Source of the DNA: Archaeoglobaceae archaeon
GTDB taxonomy: Archaea; Halobacteriota; Archaeoglobi; Archaeoglobales; Archaeoglobaceae
Assembly: GCA_026988525.1 (NCBI GenBank)
Contig: JALSLC010000004.1
Span: forward strand, 1-64,000
Direction of reading: 5' to 3'
DNA: 64,000 nt
The position numbers were made by a program, and so were the translations under genes. Of the stretch, positions 15,256 through 24,966 are shown in pieces. How positions within the stretch are numbered: position 1 is the stretch's first letter; each line of letters begins with the position of its first letter. The notes under the pieces are model-generated. The model had not been told where the DNA came from. It was given only the letters and a program-made list of their open reading frames with translations, and ran no database searches.

Positions 15256-17688
15256 TTAACCGTATCCTACGATACTTCTTGCAGTGGGTTTTGCCTTCTC
15301 AATTTTAGATCTCTCTTCAAATCTTTCATAGAATGTTAGCATAGATTCACTAACACTTGGTTTGATTTTCTTTAAAGCTTCCATGAAATGTCTTCTTTCA
15401 ACGTATTCTGCATTTATGTTTTCTCTCATTGCAAGCATTACTGCCTCTCTGCAAACCGCTTCTATATCTGCACCAACGTATCCTTCTGTTAATTCTGCAA
15501 GTTCCATTAAATCCACTCCTCTAAGTGGCATGTTTCTTGTGTGTATTCTAAATATTGCTAATCTACTCTTTTTGTCTGGTGGTCTAACGTATACAAGCCT
15601 ATCAAATCTACCTGGTCTTAACAGAGCTGGATCCAATATGTCCGGTCTGTTGGTTGCGCCTATGATTATTACACCCTCAAGGTCTTCCAATCCATCCATC
15701 TCTGTTAGTAATTGATTTACAACTCTTTCAACAGCTCTTGTACCTTCTTCAAACCCCCTCATTGGAGCTATAGCATCAATTTCATCAAAAAATACTATGC
15801 ACGGAGCTACTTGTCTAGCTTTTCTAAATATTTTTCTGACAGCCTTTTCACTTTCTCCAAGCCATTTACTAAGTAGTTCGCTACCTTTAACACTTATAAA
15901 GTTGGCATTACTTTCGTTAGCTACAGCCTTAGCTAACAAAGTTTTACCAGTTCCCGGTGGTCCGTAAAGCAAAACACCTTTTGGAGGTTTAATACCGAAT
16001 TTTTTGAACTTTTCTGGATACTTCAAAGGCCATTCTACAGCTTCTATTACTTCTCTTTTGACTTCTTCTAATCCACCTACATCCTCCCAACTTATTTTAG
16101 GTACTTCTACAAGCACTTCTCTCATTGCAGATGGTTCTATCCCCTTCATAGCTTCTTTGAAGTCATTCATTGTAACTCTTATTGATTCTAAAAGGTCTGC
16201 TGGTAATTCTTCACTGTTTAAGTCTATTTTTGGTAAATATCTCCTCAAAGCTACCATTGCGGCCTCTTTACACAGAGCTTCTATATCTGCACCAACGAAG
16301 CCGTGAGTTTGATCTGCTATGGTTTGAAGCATAGCTTTGATAATATTTCTTTCAAGCTCACTTCTCATTTCTTCTGGAACTAACTTCTCTAAGCAAGTCT
16401 TTATTTCTTCTTCACTTTCGGCATCTTCTACTTCCTCTATTGCCAGAAGAATTTTTTCGATATCTTCTCCGTTCTCTTCGAGAGACTTCTTTAAAGAATG
16501 TAGAGCAGGAATTACAAACTCTCTCTTATATTCTGGTTCTAAGGGCATATTTCTCGTGTGAATTTGTAGTATTTCGAATCTACCCTCTCTATCTGGAACA
16601 CCTATTTCTATCTCTCTATCAAATCTTCCCGGCCTTCTTAAAGCTGGATCTACGGCATCAAGCCTGTTAGTAGCACCTATAACTATTACTTGGCCTCTCT
16701 CCTCCAATCCATCCATTAGAGTTAGTAATTGAGCTACTACTCTTCTTTCGACCTCTCCAGTTACCTCTTCTCTCTTAGGTGCTATTGAATCTATTTCATC
16801 TATGAATATTATTGAAGGAGCATTCTCCTTAGCTTCTTCAAATATTTCTCTCAATCTCTGCTCACTTTCACCATAGAACTTGCTCATTATTTCTGGGCCA
16901 TTTATTGTGTAATAACTTGCTCCAATTTCGTTAGCTACAGCCTTAGCTATTAGCGTTTTACCAGTTCCCGGTGGTCCGTAAAGCAAAACACCTTTTGGAG
17001 GATCAATTCCCAATCTCTGGAATAACTCAGGATAACGAAGAGGTAACTCAATTATTTCTCTTACTTTCTGTAATTCTGCTTTTAGTCCGCCTATGTCTTC
17101 ATAAGTAACTCCACCTTTACCCAACCTTTCGAATCCTTTTGCGGGTCTATCTCTGTAAATTACTCTAGTCATCTCATCTATTATAACTACTCCTTTTGGC
17201 TCAGTTTTAACTGCAACAAACAACAGAGCTTGATTTTGACCATACTTCCCAAAACCTGCAAGAGCTGGAGCGCCGATTATTGGAATTAAATCTCCTTCAA
17301 GAATTGGCCTCTTTAATAGCTGATGTTTTAGATACTCTCCAACATCCATTCCATAAACTCTGAAATCCATCTTTTTTAAAGGAGCAATTATAACGACTTT
17401 TGCAGGTTGATAATTGGCTTTTCTAACTTTAACAGTATCTCCAACACTAACTCCAGCATTTTCTCTTATAAATCTGTCAATCCTTATTATATCTCTACCC
17501 CAATCTCTTTTTGGAGCCCTCCATACTTTTGCTACAGTCTTTCTTTTTCCTTCAATTTCAATTATATCTCCCGGTGAAATTTGAAGTTTGATCATTGCAT
17601 CTGGATCGAGGCGAGCAATACCTCTACCTGAATCACTTGGATAAGCTTGATTTACTTTTAGTATGAGCTCAGGTACCATGAATAACAT
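15256..17688 (-). CDS. Cdc48/VAT-type AAA ATPase
   Basis: An 810-residue archaeal homologue of p97/Cdc48, an unfoldase working with the proteasome. It has an N-terminal double-psi barrel and Cdc48 domain (to about 180) and two AAA modules. D1: [13 protein letters not shown], then [13 protein letters not shown]2: [13 protein letters not shown], then [11 protein letters not shown]. Each is followed by arginine fingers in [11 protein letters not shown] or [10 protein letters not shown]. Between D1 core and D2 there is an acidic stretch of about 60 residues ([17 protein letters not shown]) that lengthens D1. An ATG three codons later (17679) is an equally good start. A TATA-like ATTTTTATA lies about 20 bases upstream, so the mRNA may be leaderless. 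Confidence 0.95.
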   Translation of the reverse strand: MLFMVPELILKVNQAYPSDSGRGIARLDPDAMIKLQISPGDIIEIEGKRKTVAKVWRAPKRDWGRDIIRIDRFIRENAGVSVGDTVKVRKANYQPAKVVIIAPLKKMDFRVYGMDVGEYLKHQLLKRPILEGDLIPIIGAPALAGFGKYGQNQALLFVAVKTEPKGVVIIDEMTRVIYRDRPAKGFERLGKGGVTYEDIGGLKAELQKVREIIELPLRYPELFQRLGIDPPKGVLLYGPPGTGKTLIAKAVANEIGASYYTINGPEIMSKFYGESEQRLREIFEEAKENAPSIIFIDEIDSIAPKREEVTGEVERRVVAQLLTLMDGLEERGQVIVIGATNRLDAVDPALRRPGRFDREIEIGVPDREGRFEILQIHTRNMPLEPEYKREFVIPALHSLKKSLEENGEDIEKILLAIEEVEDAESEEEIKTCLEKLVPEEMRSELERNIIKAMLQTIADQTHGFVGADIEALCKEAAMVALRRYLPKIDLNSEELPADLLESIRVTMNDFKEAMKGIEPSAMREVLVEVPKISWEDVGGLEEVKREVIEAVEWPLKYPEKFKKFGIKPPKGVLLYGPPGTGKTLLAKAVANESNANFISVKGSELLSKWLGESEKAVRKIFRKARQVAPCIVFFDEIDAIAPMRGFEEGTRAVERVVNQLLTEMDGLEDLEGVIIIGATNRPDILDPALLRPGRFDRLVYVRPPDKKSRLAIFRIHTRNMPLRGVDLMELAELTEGYVGADIEAVCREAVMLAMRENINAEYVERRHFMEALKKIKPSVSESMLTFYERFEERSKIEKAKPTARSIVGYG

Positions 17689-17720
17689 TACTTTATATTC
17701 GTATAAAAATACTTCTGTTG

Positions 17721-18434
17721 TTATCTATCTCCTTCATTTCTCAAGCATCTAAGCCACATTTTAATTAAACACTTGAACATATAGATGCTATCTTTCAAGA
17801 CATTTACTCTCGTTTCTTCACCTTGTTTCCACTTTACAGGTATTTCATAAATTCTAAAACCTTTTTTTTGGGCTATAACTAACACTTCAGTATCCCAAAA
17901 CCAGTGATTGTCTTTTACTGAAGGAATTATAGACAGTATGATATCCTTTTTAAAAGCTTTGAATCCGCATTGGTGATCTGAAACTTTCGATTTTAGTAGC
18001 AATCTCACAAGGAAATTATACACTTTTGAAGGTATGTCTCTCTTTGCAGGCCTCTCAGTTACACTATCTTTTCTAAGTCTTGAGCCAATAGCTATTCCAT
18101 ACTCTAAAGCTTTATCTATTAATTCTGGTAAGTGAGACATATCTGTTGAGAGATCTACATCTAAAAAAGCCACAACTTCTCCCTTAGCAAAACGGAAAGC
18201 TCTCTCTAAGGCTCTACCTCTACCAAGCCTATCTTTTGAATGTAGATGCAAAATTTTTTTACCATCCGATAGCTTGGAAGCTATAACATCTGTTCCATCT
18301 GTGGATCCATCTTCAGCTATAATAATTTCATAATCGTACTTTGTTTTTTCCATAGTATCAATTACGGCTTTTACTGCTTTTTCCAAATTTCTTGCTTCGT
18401 TGTATGCAGGGAGAACTATTGACACTTTAACCAT
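17721..18434 (-). CDS. Family 2 glycosyltransferase (dolichyl-phosphate sugar synthase type)
   Basis: A 237-residue GT2 enzyme with a GT-A fold: [24 protein letters not shown], the DxD-like FLDVDLS and DHQCGFKAF. It lacks the long C-terminal membrane domain of the larger AglD-type proteins. It probably transfers a sugar from a nucleotide donor to a dolichyl phosphate for N-glycosylation or surface glycans. The flippase-like gene starts 53 bases away and reads divergently, a pairing that fits lipid-linked sugar handling. The start is ATG 18434; a GTG just before it is in frame. Confidence 0.85.
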   Translation of the reverse strand: MVKVSIVLPAYNEARNLEKAVKAVIDTMEKTKYDYEIIIAEDGSTDGTDVIASKLSDGKKILHLHSKDRLGRGRALERAFRFAKGEVVAFLDVDLSTDMSHLPELIDKALEYGIAIGSRLRKDSVTERPAKRDIPSKVYNFLVRLLLKSKVSDHQCGFKAFKKDIILSIIPSVKDNHWFWDTEVLVIAQKKGFRIYEIPVKWKQGEETRVNVLKDSIYMFKCLIKMWLRCLRNEGDR

Positions 18435-18486
18435 CACTTGCTAAAAGACGAAAACTGTATTAAACTCTTTTCAGTAAACGCTGGCA

Positions 18487-19392
18487 ATGAAAAAGTTGAG
18501 GTTAATACAATTCATAGTTGGGTTGTTAATCTTAGTATTGTTACTCTTCAAAATAGGTGGTGGTTTAAAAGCACTTGAAAAAGTTGAAATCACAACTTTT
18601 TTGTTGTCTATTTTAATGTATGATTTGCTAAATGTAATTTTGTCATATAGAGTTTATTATTTATTAAAAAATATGAATTACAAACCAAATTTTTTTTGTT
18701 GTTTATTTGCAAACTTGGGTGGTATGGTTGCGGGGGATGTAACTCCTGGGAGAAGTGGATATGTACTCATGGCAAAATTATTAGAAAGATGTGGTGTACC
18801 TGTTTCTGATGCTATTGCTGCTGTAGTAGCACCACAAGGAATAGACTTTGTAGTTAAAGGTTTGGGGGCGAGTTTAGCTATATTAGTGCTTGGTTTCTCA
18901 AATCCATGGGCTGGTATCCTTGTAATAGCCTTTGGTGGTATTATTTTGATGTTTATGTGGTATGAAAAACCCTCTAATTTACTCAAAAATTTTTTACCTT
19001 CTCGTGTTTTAAAAATACTTGATAGATTTGGATTATCTAAGGTAATATCAGATATGCTTAAATCGAGCGTAGAAACAAGGAAATATGCATTGCAGATTCT
19101 TGTTTTATGCCTTATTGGATGGGTTTTTGTAGGTTTTCAATGGTTTTTTGTTGGACAATCTTGTAAAGTAGTATTTCCTATTTATGTTTACTTTTTGTTG
19201 CAACCTCTGCTTTCAGCTTTGATGTTTGTACCAATAACTCCAGCAGGTTTGGGAATAATGGAGAGTGGGACAGTAGTAGTTTTATATGCTTTAGGAGTAC
19301 CTCCAGAAAAAGCTACTGTTTTTGCAATTCTGATTAGAATTAGTTGTATTTTAGCAGACTTACCGGGTGTTTTAGCTTGGTTAAAGAAATAA
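18487..19392 (+). CDS. Flippase-like membrane protein (LPG synthase TM / UPF0104 family)
   Basis: A 301-residue polytopic membrane protein with about eight hydrophobic helices. The family signatures are NLGGMVAGDVTPGRSGYVLMAKLL (split here: NLGGMVAGDVTPGRSG then EYVL-like segment) and the C-terminal PITPAGLGIMESGTV. Related proteins are proposed flippases for glycolipids or the membrane half of lysyl-phosphatidylglycerol synthase. The synthase half is absent. The divergent neighbour is a GT2 dolichyl-sugar enzyme. Confidence 0.8.
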   Translation: MKKLRLIQFIVGLLILVLLLFKIGGGLKALEKVEITTFLLSILMYDLLNVILSYRVYYLLKNMNYKPNFFCCLFANLGGMVAGDVTPGRSGYVLMAKLLERCGVPVSDAIAAVVAPQGIDFVVKGLGASLAILVLGFSNPWAGILVIAFGGIILMFMWYEKPSNLLKNFLPSRVLKILDRFGLSKVISDMLKSSVETRKYALQILVLCLIGWVFVGFQWFFVGQSCKVVFPIYVYFLLQPLLSALMFVPITPAGLGIMESGTVVVLYALGVPPEKATVFAILIRISCILADLPGVLAWLKK

Positions 19393-19400
19393 AAATAAAA

Positions 19401-19652
19401 TTATACATTAAAAGTTATATTTTCTATTTCGTTTAGTTGAGATAACAACTGATCAACGTTTTCAATAGTGTTGTTTAAATTCTGCTCTATCTCTGTTAAA
19501 TTGTTTTGCTTAATTTTGTTAGTTGCGGGAGGAATTTCGGGTTGGTTGACGGGTTTATTGGTTTTAACTTTTTGTATTTTTTGTGCACATCCCATGCTTA
19601 GAGCCGCTATTATCAAAAAAATTAGTATTATTTTTGTTTTCATAGCTTTCAT
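19401..19652 (-). CDS. Small lipoprotein
   Basis: Eighty-three residues. An N-terminal Lys-rich signal and hydrophobic core end in the lipobox LSMGC, so the mature protein of about 62 residues would be anchored by its Cys. The rest is Asn-, Gln- and Pro-rich followed by a helical segment with heptad-like leucines (IENVDQLLSQLNEIENI). It starts at ATG 19652 after GGGAGGTGGT and overlaps the stop of the upstream secreted-protein gene (ATGA), so the two are translationally coupled. Function unknown. Confidence 0.7.
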   Translation of the reverse strand: MKAMKTKIILIFLIIAALSMGCAQKIQKVKTNKPVNQPEIPPATNKIKQNNLTEIEQNLNNTIENVDQLLSQLNEIENITFNV

Positions 19653-21019
19653 TGATTACCACCTCCCAACGTTAATTCTACACTACCGTTCAAAGTTTCA
19701 TGTTGCATTGTGTTACCCCAGTAAGTGCCATTTCCATTCAAGTACACTTTTCCAGTCCCTCTTATGAACATTCTAATCCATTCTCCATTTACCTTTACTG
19801 TTATGTTTTCTCCCTTTATTGTAGCTTTACCGCTGCCACTAAGAGATTCATTAGCCACAACAAACCCCGTGTTGTTTAGGAGTTGTCCTGTATAGCTTAT
19901 TGTGGCATTCTTTGCAACTACAACAACTAAGCCGCTTCCCGTAAATTCAAATGTACCTTTTCCTGCGACGTTTAAAATGTCCAATTTGTTGCTGGCCATT
20001 TTAGTTGTATTTATTAGCTCTCTTCCTTGCATGTTTATTTCTCTTACTATTAGCTTGGCATCTAAGAATGCCTTTTTAAGATTCATTACTGCCATTCTTA
20101 TTGATTTTCTAGCCTCTATTAAGTTTCCAGAGTTTAGATTGAGTTTTGCATTTTCAACTAAGTTCTTTGCTTCCTGAACTTTGTTAGTGTAGTCCTGTAT
20201 TAACGAGCTGTTTGGTGCTAATGTTGTTAGTTTAACTTCTAATTTCTCTGCTACGTTTACAGTTCTTTCAAGTTTTACTATTGCAACTTCCAAAGCTACC
20301 TTTTCTATGACTTTCTTAGCCTTGATCCACTCTTCCTTTATTTCTCTAACCACTTGTCTAAACTGTTCTTGATTTTCAGTTGTATTGACATTTTTGAGCT
20401 TGCTCTCAAAGGACATTTTCTCCTGTTCTAACTGGGTTATAAGTTGATCTTTTATACTCTCGTTGAGGTTTGAATTTAGTATTGCACTTTCTATTTTGTC
20501 AAACCAATTTATCACTAAGTTTCCAGCGGCGAGGCAGAACATTTTTTCATGTCTTAAGTCAAGTTTGCCTTCCATTTTCAGTCTTATACACTCTTCTTTT
20601 AGTTTCATGTATTGTTCTTTTGCTGAAACAAACTTTCTTTCAACAGCTCTTATTCCTCCAGCCCTTCTAATTCTTTCTTCTACTTTAATTCTAAGCTTTT
20701 GTATGTTCTTTACTCTTTCTCTAACTTTTAGCGTGTTGTTTAGAGTTTCAGTAGTTACTGTTTCAGTAGTATTTGTTCTGTTGTACATTGTTCTATTTTC
20801 AACTCTATTCTCAACTCTTTTTTCTATTCTCTTTTCTTCATGTGTGCAGTTTACATAGTTGGTGTAGTTGTTTTTGTAACTGTTTGTGTAGTTGCAACTC
20901 TTGTTCACTGCTGTGTTGTACAATATATTTTGCCCCATACCCTGTTTGTGTGGAAATCCATATGCAGTTCCTATTCCGATACTTGCAATCAACAACAACA
21001 CAACTACTAACTTTTTCAT
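19649..21019 (-). CDS. Secreted coiled-coil protein with a C-terminal beta domain
   Basis: A 456-residue protein with an N-terminal signal peptide (cleavage likely after TAYG, about residue 21). It begins with an Asn/Thr-rich segment of many N-glycosylation sequons. A long, charged coiled-coil region follows (about 80-340). The C-terminal beta-rich part has repeated GSG/GTG turns (GTFEFTGSG, SLSGSGKATIKGE, RGTGKVYLNGNG). It has no transmembrane anchor at the C-terminus, so it may be attached through its partner, the lipoprotein encoded next. It starts at ATG 21019 after GAGGTGAGGTGAG. I do not recognise a family. Confidence 0.7.
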   Translation of the reverse strand: MKKLVVVLLLIASIGIGTAYGFPHKQGMGQNILYNTAVNKSCNYTNSYKNNYTNYVNCTHEEKRIEKRVENRVENRTMYNRTNTTETVTTETLNNTLKVRERVKNIQKLRIKVEERIRRAGGIRAVERKFVSAKEQYMKLKEECIRLKMEGKLDLRHEKMFCLAAGNLVINWFDKIESAILNSNLNESIKDQLITQLEQEKMSFESKLKNVNTTENQEQFRQVVREIKEEWIKAKKVIEKVALEVAIVKLERTVNVAEKLEVKLTTLAPNSSLIQDYTNKVQEAKNLVENAKLNLNSGNLIEARKSIRMAVMNLKKAFLDAKLIVREINMQGRELINTTKMASNKLDILNVAGKGTFEFTGSGLVVVVAKNATISYTGQLLNNTGFVVANESLSGSGKATIKGENITVKVNGEWIRMFIRGTGKVYLNGNGTYWGNTMQHETLNGSVELTLGGGNQ

Positions 21020-21270
21020 CTCACCTCACCTCAACAACAACTTTTCCTCAAAAAATATAACGATTCTTTTTATTCAAATATTTATTAAAATTTTTTGTAG
21101 CTTATTTTACTTTACAAATCTTTATTTTACTTTATCTTGCTTTAGATTGGCATTAAACTAAATTATTTTAAATTTTAATAGTCGAATAACTTTATAAGCT
21201 TTAAGATCCCTTGAATTAGCAGAGGCAAAAATAATATTATATATAATAAATTAAAACAAATTCAACAAAA

Positions 21271-21915
21271 TTATCCCAGTATGCTAACTTCAAATTCACT
21301 CCAACTAATATCTTCTATAAATTTCCAGAGTCTCTGTCCTTTTTTAGCATTTTTTGAGTAAAACGTTATTATTTTCTCAACAAGTTTTTCTGCTTCTTCA
21401 ATACTTAAATTTTCAGCTAAAATTCTTCCTATTCTTGGTTCTCTTCCTGCAGACCCACCTACGTATAATGTAAATCCATCTTTTTTACCCATAAGCCCAA
21501 TATCTCTAACTGCTGGCTCTGTACAGGAGTTTGGACATCCAGAAATAGCTATTTTCATTTTATCTGGCAACTCCATACCTTCAAATTTTGCGAGTTTCTC
21601 AGCCATAGTTATTGTATCTTGCAAACCCAATATGCACAATGTTTTTCCGGGACAGAATTTAATACTTCTAACACCTTTTCCTATGGCAGGAGCTACTTTT
21701 ACATTAGCTTTTTTACAAAACTCTTCAACTTTTTCTGGATCTATTCCAATAATTACCATTCTCTGGGATTCAGTGAACTTTACAAGGTTTACGTTGAATT
21801 CTTCCATTACTTCTGCTATCTTTTTTAGTTCGTCGGGTGTAGTTATAGCTTTATCTATAACAATTGCGTAGCTACCATCTCTCTGTTTTATAGGGTCTGT
21901 CATATTTCTTGTCAT
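21271..21915 (-). CDS. Small siroheme sulfite/nitrite reductase-like protein
   Basis: A 214-residue protein containing one nitrite/sulfite reductase half-domain followed by the siroheme-[4Fe-4S] domain. The cluster cysteines are in FCPGKTLCILG (C-x5-C) and SGCPNSCTEPAV (C-x3-C). This size matches the low-molecular-weight assimilatory-type sulfite reductases and Dsr-like proteins of group I in methanogens and sulfate reducers, not DsrA or DsrB, which are much longer. Its electron donor and substrate are not shown by context; no ferredoxin or F420 domain is fused. Start at ATG 21915. Confidence 0.85.
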   Translation of the reverse strand: MTRNMTDPIKQRDGSYAIVIDKAITTPDELKKIAEVMEEFNVNLVKFTESQRMVIIGIDPEKVEEFCKKANVKVAPAIGKGVRSIKFCPGKTLCILGLQDTITMAEKLAKFEGMELPDKMKIAISGCPNSCTEPAVRDIGLMGKKDGFTLYVGGSAGREPRIGRILAENLSIEEAEKLVEKIITFYSKNAKKGQRLWKFIEDISWSEFEVSILG

Positions 21916-21998
21916 AGTTAGACCATTATTAATCAGGTAATAAACTTTTTATGCGAATATATCCAAAATTAATGTTACTTAATAACTGGGTGGTAATA

Positions 21999-22514
21999 AT
22001 GTTAAAAGTAAAGATAGAGACGAAAAAACCCAAGTACTGTATAGCTAAAGATGGTGAGGTATATGTAATAAAACACATAGCCAAAAACAATGGAAAAATT
22101 AGAGCTGTTGTAGATGTAAAAGTAAAATCCAGGGAATCATATATTTACATAGATGAACATCCCTGCCCTCTTGCGGTAAAAATATTAGATTCGGGATGTA
22201 TTATAACATCTGCAGAAGTATATAACGATAGAGTTATCTGGAATCTTATATGTGGTGGAGAATCTTTTATTAAACTTATGAATACAGTAAGTTGTAAAAT
22301 TATAGATAAAAGATATTTTAGAGAAAAAGATAAAATAACTCACAGGGAATATGTTGTACTAAAAAAAGCTCTTGAAAAAGGATTTTTTGACAATCCAAGA
22401 AAGGTAAATTTGGGAGAATTAGCAAAGGAAACGGGGCTTGCAAAATCAACTCTTTCGGATTGTCTTAGAAGAGGAATAAAGAAAGTTTTGAAATCATACT
22501 TTGAAAATCTGTAG
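21999..22514 (+). CDS. HTH-10 (Bat-type) transcriptional regulator
   Basis: About 171 residues. The last 55 residues form the HTH-10 domain seen in archaeal Bat-like regulators (ITHREYVVLKKALEKGFFDNPRK, split as a long helix, then ELAKETGLAKSTLSDCLRRG). The N-terminal 110 residues are a beta-rich domain with three cysteines (HPCPL, DSGCI, LICGG) that might sense a ligand or metal. ATG 21999 is preferred since it follows GGTGGTAAT; the frame is open further upstream to 21951. It ends next to the convergent tRNA-Leu. Targets unknown. Confidence 0.78.
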   Translation: MLKVKIETKKPKYCIAKDGEVYVIKHIAKNNGKIRAVVDVKVKSRESYIYIDEHPCPLAVKILDSGCIITSAEVYNDRVIWNLICGGESFIKLMNTVSCKIIDKRYFREKDKITHREYVVLKKALEKGFFDNPRKVNLGELAKETGLAKSTLSDCLRRGIKKVLKSYFENL

Positions 22515-22598
22515 TGCGGGGGGAGGGATTTGAACCCTCGAACCCCTACGGGACGGGACCCTAAATCCCGCGCCTTTTCCTGACTCGGCAACCCCCGC
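22515..22598 (-). tRNA. tRNA-Leu (anticodon TAG)
   Basis: A class II tRNA with a long variable arm. The acceptor stem GCGGGGG pairs with CCCCCGC, the anticodon loop gives TAG (reads CUA and related Leu codons), the T loop contains GGTTCAAATCC and the discriminator is A, as required for Leu. CCA is not encoded. The 3' end abuts the stop of the convergent HTH-10 gene. Confidence 0.93.
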
Positions 22599-22602
22599 TT
22601 AG

Positions 22603-22788
22603 TTAATCTATTTCTATTTTTTTCAGTTCCTTTGGATTACTTGCCTTTTCTTCAACTTTCTTTATTTGGGTATCAATTAGACATCTTGCAGCAAGTAGCA
22701 GCTCTTTGTATGCATTAACCATGTGCTTTAAAAATTCTTCTGAAAACACATCTTCCGCTGTAGGTACTTTAATTTTTATTTCTTTCAT
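22603..22788 (-). CDS. Small conserved-looking protein upstream of tRNA-Leu
   Basis: Sixty-one residues, helical, charged, with one Cys (AARCLID). It begins with MKEIKIKVPTAEDVF and ends five bases before the tRNA-Leu gene, so tRNA and mRNA may be cut from a common transcript. No family recognised; a weak similarity in pattern to small archaeal helical proteins only. Confidence 0.5.
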   Translation of the reverse strand: MKEIKIKVPTAEDVFSEEFLKHMVNAYKELLLAARCLIDTQIKKVEEKASNPKELKKIEID

Positions 22789-22829
22789 GATTCAATGTTA
22801 TTAAGATTACTGTAAATTAATGTTTTGCA

Positions 22830-23981
22830 TCATTCAAATATTATCTTTAACAAACCTCCTTCAAACTTTGCACTTTTTGGCTCTCTTATCGCTAAACTTT
22901 GTGGGAGAAAAATTATTCTTTTCCACTGCTTAGCTATTATTACTAACTCCTCACCTCTTTTAAATAGCTTTATATCTTTTTTCTCCACGAAAGGTGCCTG
23001 GATTTTTAAGACGAATTTTTCATCTTCTTTTTCTATTGTCATAGGTTTTCCTTCATGGAATATTTTTAGTGGGTCGTTATCTCCATAAACTTCGTAGGCT
23101 ATATCTTTTAGCAGCTCACCTGTAACTTCTTTTGATTTAAATTCTAACTTGAATATTGGCAGTGGAAATTTTTCTTCAATCTCTTTTAAGTACTCCTTCT
23201 GTATTTTTGTCCATTCTGAAAAGTAATCTCCAGCCACATCTGGAAATATTTTGTTGACTATTATACAGTCAACCCTATATCCGAACAAATTTAGGTATGT
23301 AAAAGCCCTTTCAGATTCTCTAATTACCATTTTTTCTGGATTCATTACAATTCTAACGCTGGTGTCCTTACTTTCCAGTATATCTTTTAGCTCACTAATT
23401 TTTATATATAATTCTTGAATTTTATCCAGTACTTCATCACTTGGTAGAGGTACGTCTATTAATGGTTCGGCAATAGGCTTTATTATTTTTAGAACTTTTT
23501 TTTCTATACCAAAAAATCTGTTCATATACCATTTAGCTACTTCTGGAACACTGAGCAACCTTAAAGTTTCTCCAGTAGGAGCACAATCTAATATTATTGC
23601 ATCGTATTCCGAGCTTTTATAAAACTTCAATAAATGCATTAAACTGGCTAATTCATCAAAACCGGGAAAGATGGCAAGTTCTTCTGCAATAACATCTTCT
23701 ATTCCCTGCGATCTAAAAAACAATGATAAATACTCTTTTATTACACTCCAGTGTTTTTCTAATTCATATTCTACGTTTACTTCCATACCTTCTAAGTTAT
23801 TAGAAATTTTAGTTGGATATGGATTCAAGTTTACACCAAAAGCATCGGAAAGACTGTGAGCAGGATCAGTTGAAATGACCAATGTTTTTTTACCTAATTC
23901 AGCACTTTTAATAGCAGTAGCAGCGGCTATAGTTGTTTTCCCAACTCCCCCTTTTCCTGTAAAAAGCACTATTCGAGTCAT
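22830..23981 (-). CDS. Get3/ArsA-family ATPase with C-terminal HSP20-like domain
   Basis: A 383-residue SIMIBI ATPase. The deviant Walker A is TGKGGVGKTT (about 8-17), switch I is STDPAHSLSDAFG and switch II is LDCAPTGETLRLL. After the ATPase core comes a 70-residue beta-rich domain (from about 315, KPMTIEKEDEKFVLKIQAP) that matches the HSP20-like domain often fused to archaeal ArsA. Homologues either deliver tail-anchored membrane proteins (Get3) or export arsenite with ArsB. No arsenical permease is nearby, which favours a Get3-like role. Divergent from the prenyltransferase gene. Confidence 0.9.
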   Translation of the reverse strand: MTRIVLFTGKGGVGKTTIAAATAIKSAELGKKTLVISTDPAHSLSDAFGVNLNPYPTKISNNLEGMEVNVEYELEKHWSVIKEYLSLFFRSQGIEDVIAEELAIFPGFDELASLMHLLKFYKSSEYDAIILDCAPTGETLRLLSVPEVAKWYMNRFFGIEKKVLKIIKPIAEPLIDVPLPSDEVLDKIQELYIKISELKDILESKDTSVRIVMNPEKMVIRESERAFTYLNLFGYRVDCIIVNKIFPDVAGDYFSEWTKIQKEYLKEIEEKFPLPIFKLEFKSKEVTGELLKDIAYEVYGDNDPLKIFHEGKPMTIEKEDEKFVLKIQAPFVEKKDIKLFKRGEELVIIAKQWKRIIFLPQSLAIREPKSAKFEGGLLKIIFE

Positions 23982-24061
23982 CTTACAAAGAGTATTGAGA
24001 TTGAATATATATCTTCTTGTGACCGAAATTTTGAAGTATCCTCTTTTTTAATTCTTTTTCC

Positions 24062-24928
24062 ATGCCTGATGCTAAAGCATTTATGGAGGTTATAAAGCCC
24101 AAGCAAACTACTTTGCTTATGGTTACCTGTGTTGTAGCTTACTTTATTGCTCTCAAACTTCACAAAAATCAGTTTTATTTAGAAAAATTTATTTTGACAT
24201 TTGTAGCTACACTACTCGCAGTTGCTGGAACTACTGCCCTGAACATGTGGTTGGATAGTGATATAGATGCGATGATGTGTAGGACTTGTAGAAGGCCAGT
24301 ACCTTCTGGAAGATTGTCTCCAGTTGGCTGTGCAATTTACGGTATTTTGCTGTTTAGCTCTGGATTTATCTTAGGGTATATTGTAAACTTTTCTCTACCA
24401 ATTGTGTTGTTTCTTGGTTTATTTTTTGATATAGTTGTCTATACTATACTGTTGAAAAGAAAAAGCCCTTATTCGATAGTTCTTGGTGGTCTTGCGGGGG
24501 CTATGCCTTGTCTTGCTGGGTGGACAGCTGCAGCAGGAAAAATTGAAGTTGCTGGAATTTTAGCTGCTCTAATAATTCTTCTATGGATCCCAGCTCATAT
24601 ATGGTATCTTTCCATGTACTATGAGGAAGATTACAGAAATGCAAAAATTCCAATGCTACCTTTAGTAGTTGGTATGGAGAAAGCATCTTGGGTAATTGTT
24701 GTTAGTGTAGCGTTTATGCTTATAGCTGTATCAATCTTATTTTTTGTAGCTCCGCTTGGATTAACTTACCTTATAATATCTGTGTCTGTTGTTGGATTTT
24801 TGCTCTACAATTCAATAAAGTTTGCTTTATCTCCAAGCAGAGAAAAGGCAAGAAAAATGTATAGACTTGCGAGCATAACACTTGGAATTGTTTATCTTGC
24901 TATGGTCGTAGGAGCTATAATTGGCTGA
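24062..24928 (+). CDS. Protoheme IX farnesyltransferase-like UbiA prenyltransferase
   Basis: A 288-residue polytopic UbiA-family enzyme with about eight or nine helices. The first Asp-rich motif NMWLDSDIDAMMCRTCRRP and the basic RPVPSGRLSP segment are those of heme o synthase (CtaB/CyoE). The second polar motif is YEEDYRNAKIPMLP. It would transfer a farnesyl or longer chain to heme b. No heme-copper oxidase is in the window, so a heme o product is inferred from family alone. Other UbiA substrates are possible but less likely given the conserved CyoE motifs. Confidence 0.82.
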   Translation: MPDAKAFMEVIKPKQTTLLMVTCVVAYFIALKLHKNQFYLEKFILTFVATLLAVAGTTALNMWLDSDIDAMMCRTCRRPVPSGRLSPVGCAIYGILLFSSGFILGYIVNFSLPIVLFLGLFFDIVVYTILLKRKSPYSIVLGGLAGAMPCLAGWTAAAGKIEVAGILAALIILLWIPAHIWYLSMYYEEDYRNAKIPMLPLVVGMEKASWVIVVSVAFMLIAVSILFFVAPLGLTYLIISVSVVGFLLYNSIKFALSPSREKARKMYRLASITLGIVYLAMVVGAIIG

Positions 24929-24966
24929 GTTAGACTTATTAATCACTTACAATTCTTTTACTTAGA

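Noticed and set aside
20463-20858. 131-codon plus-strand frame opposite the coiled-coil protein
   Set aside because: It is the antisense of a Lys/Glu-rich coding region, which always gives Phe/Ser/Leu-rich open frames.
21271-21915. Dissimilatory sulfite reductase DsrA or DsrB
   Set aside because: At 214 residues it is far too short and has a single set of cluster motifs with no inserted ferredoxin.
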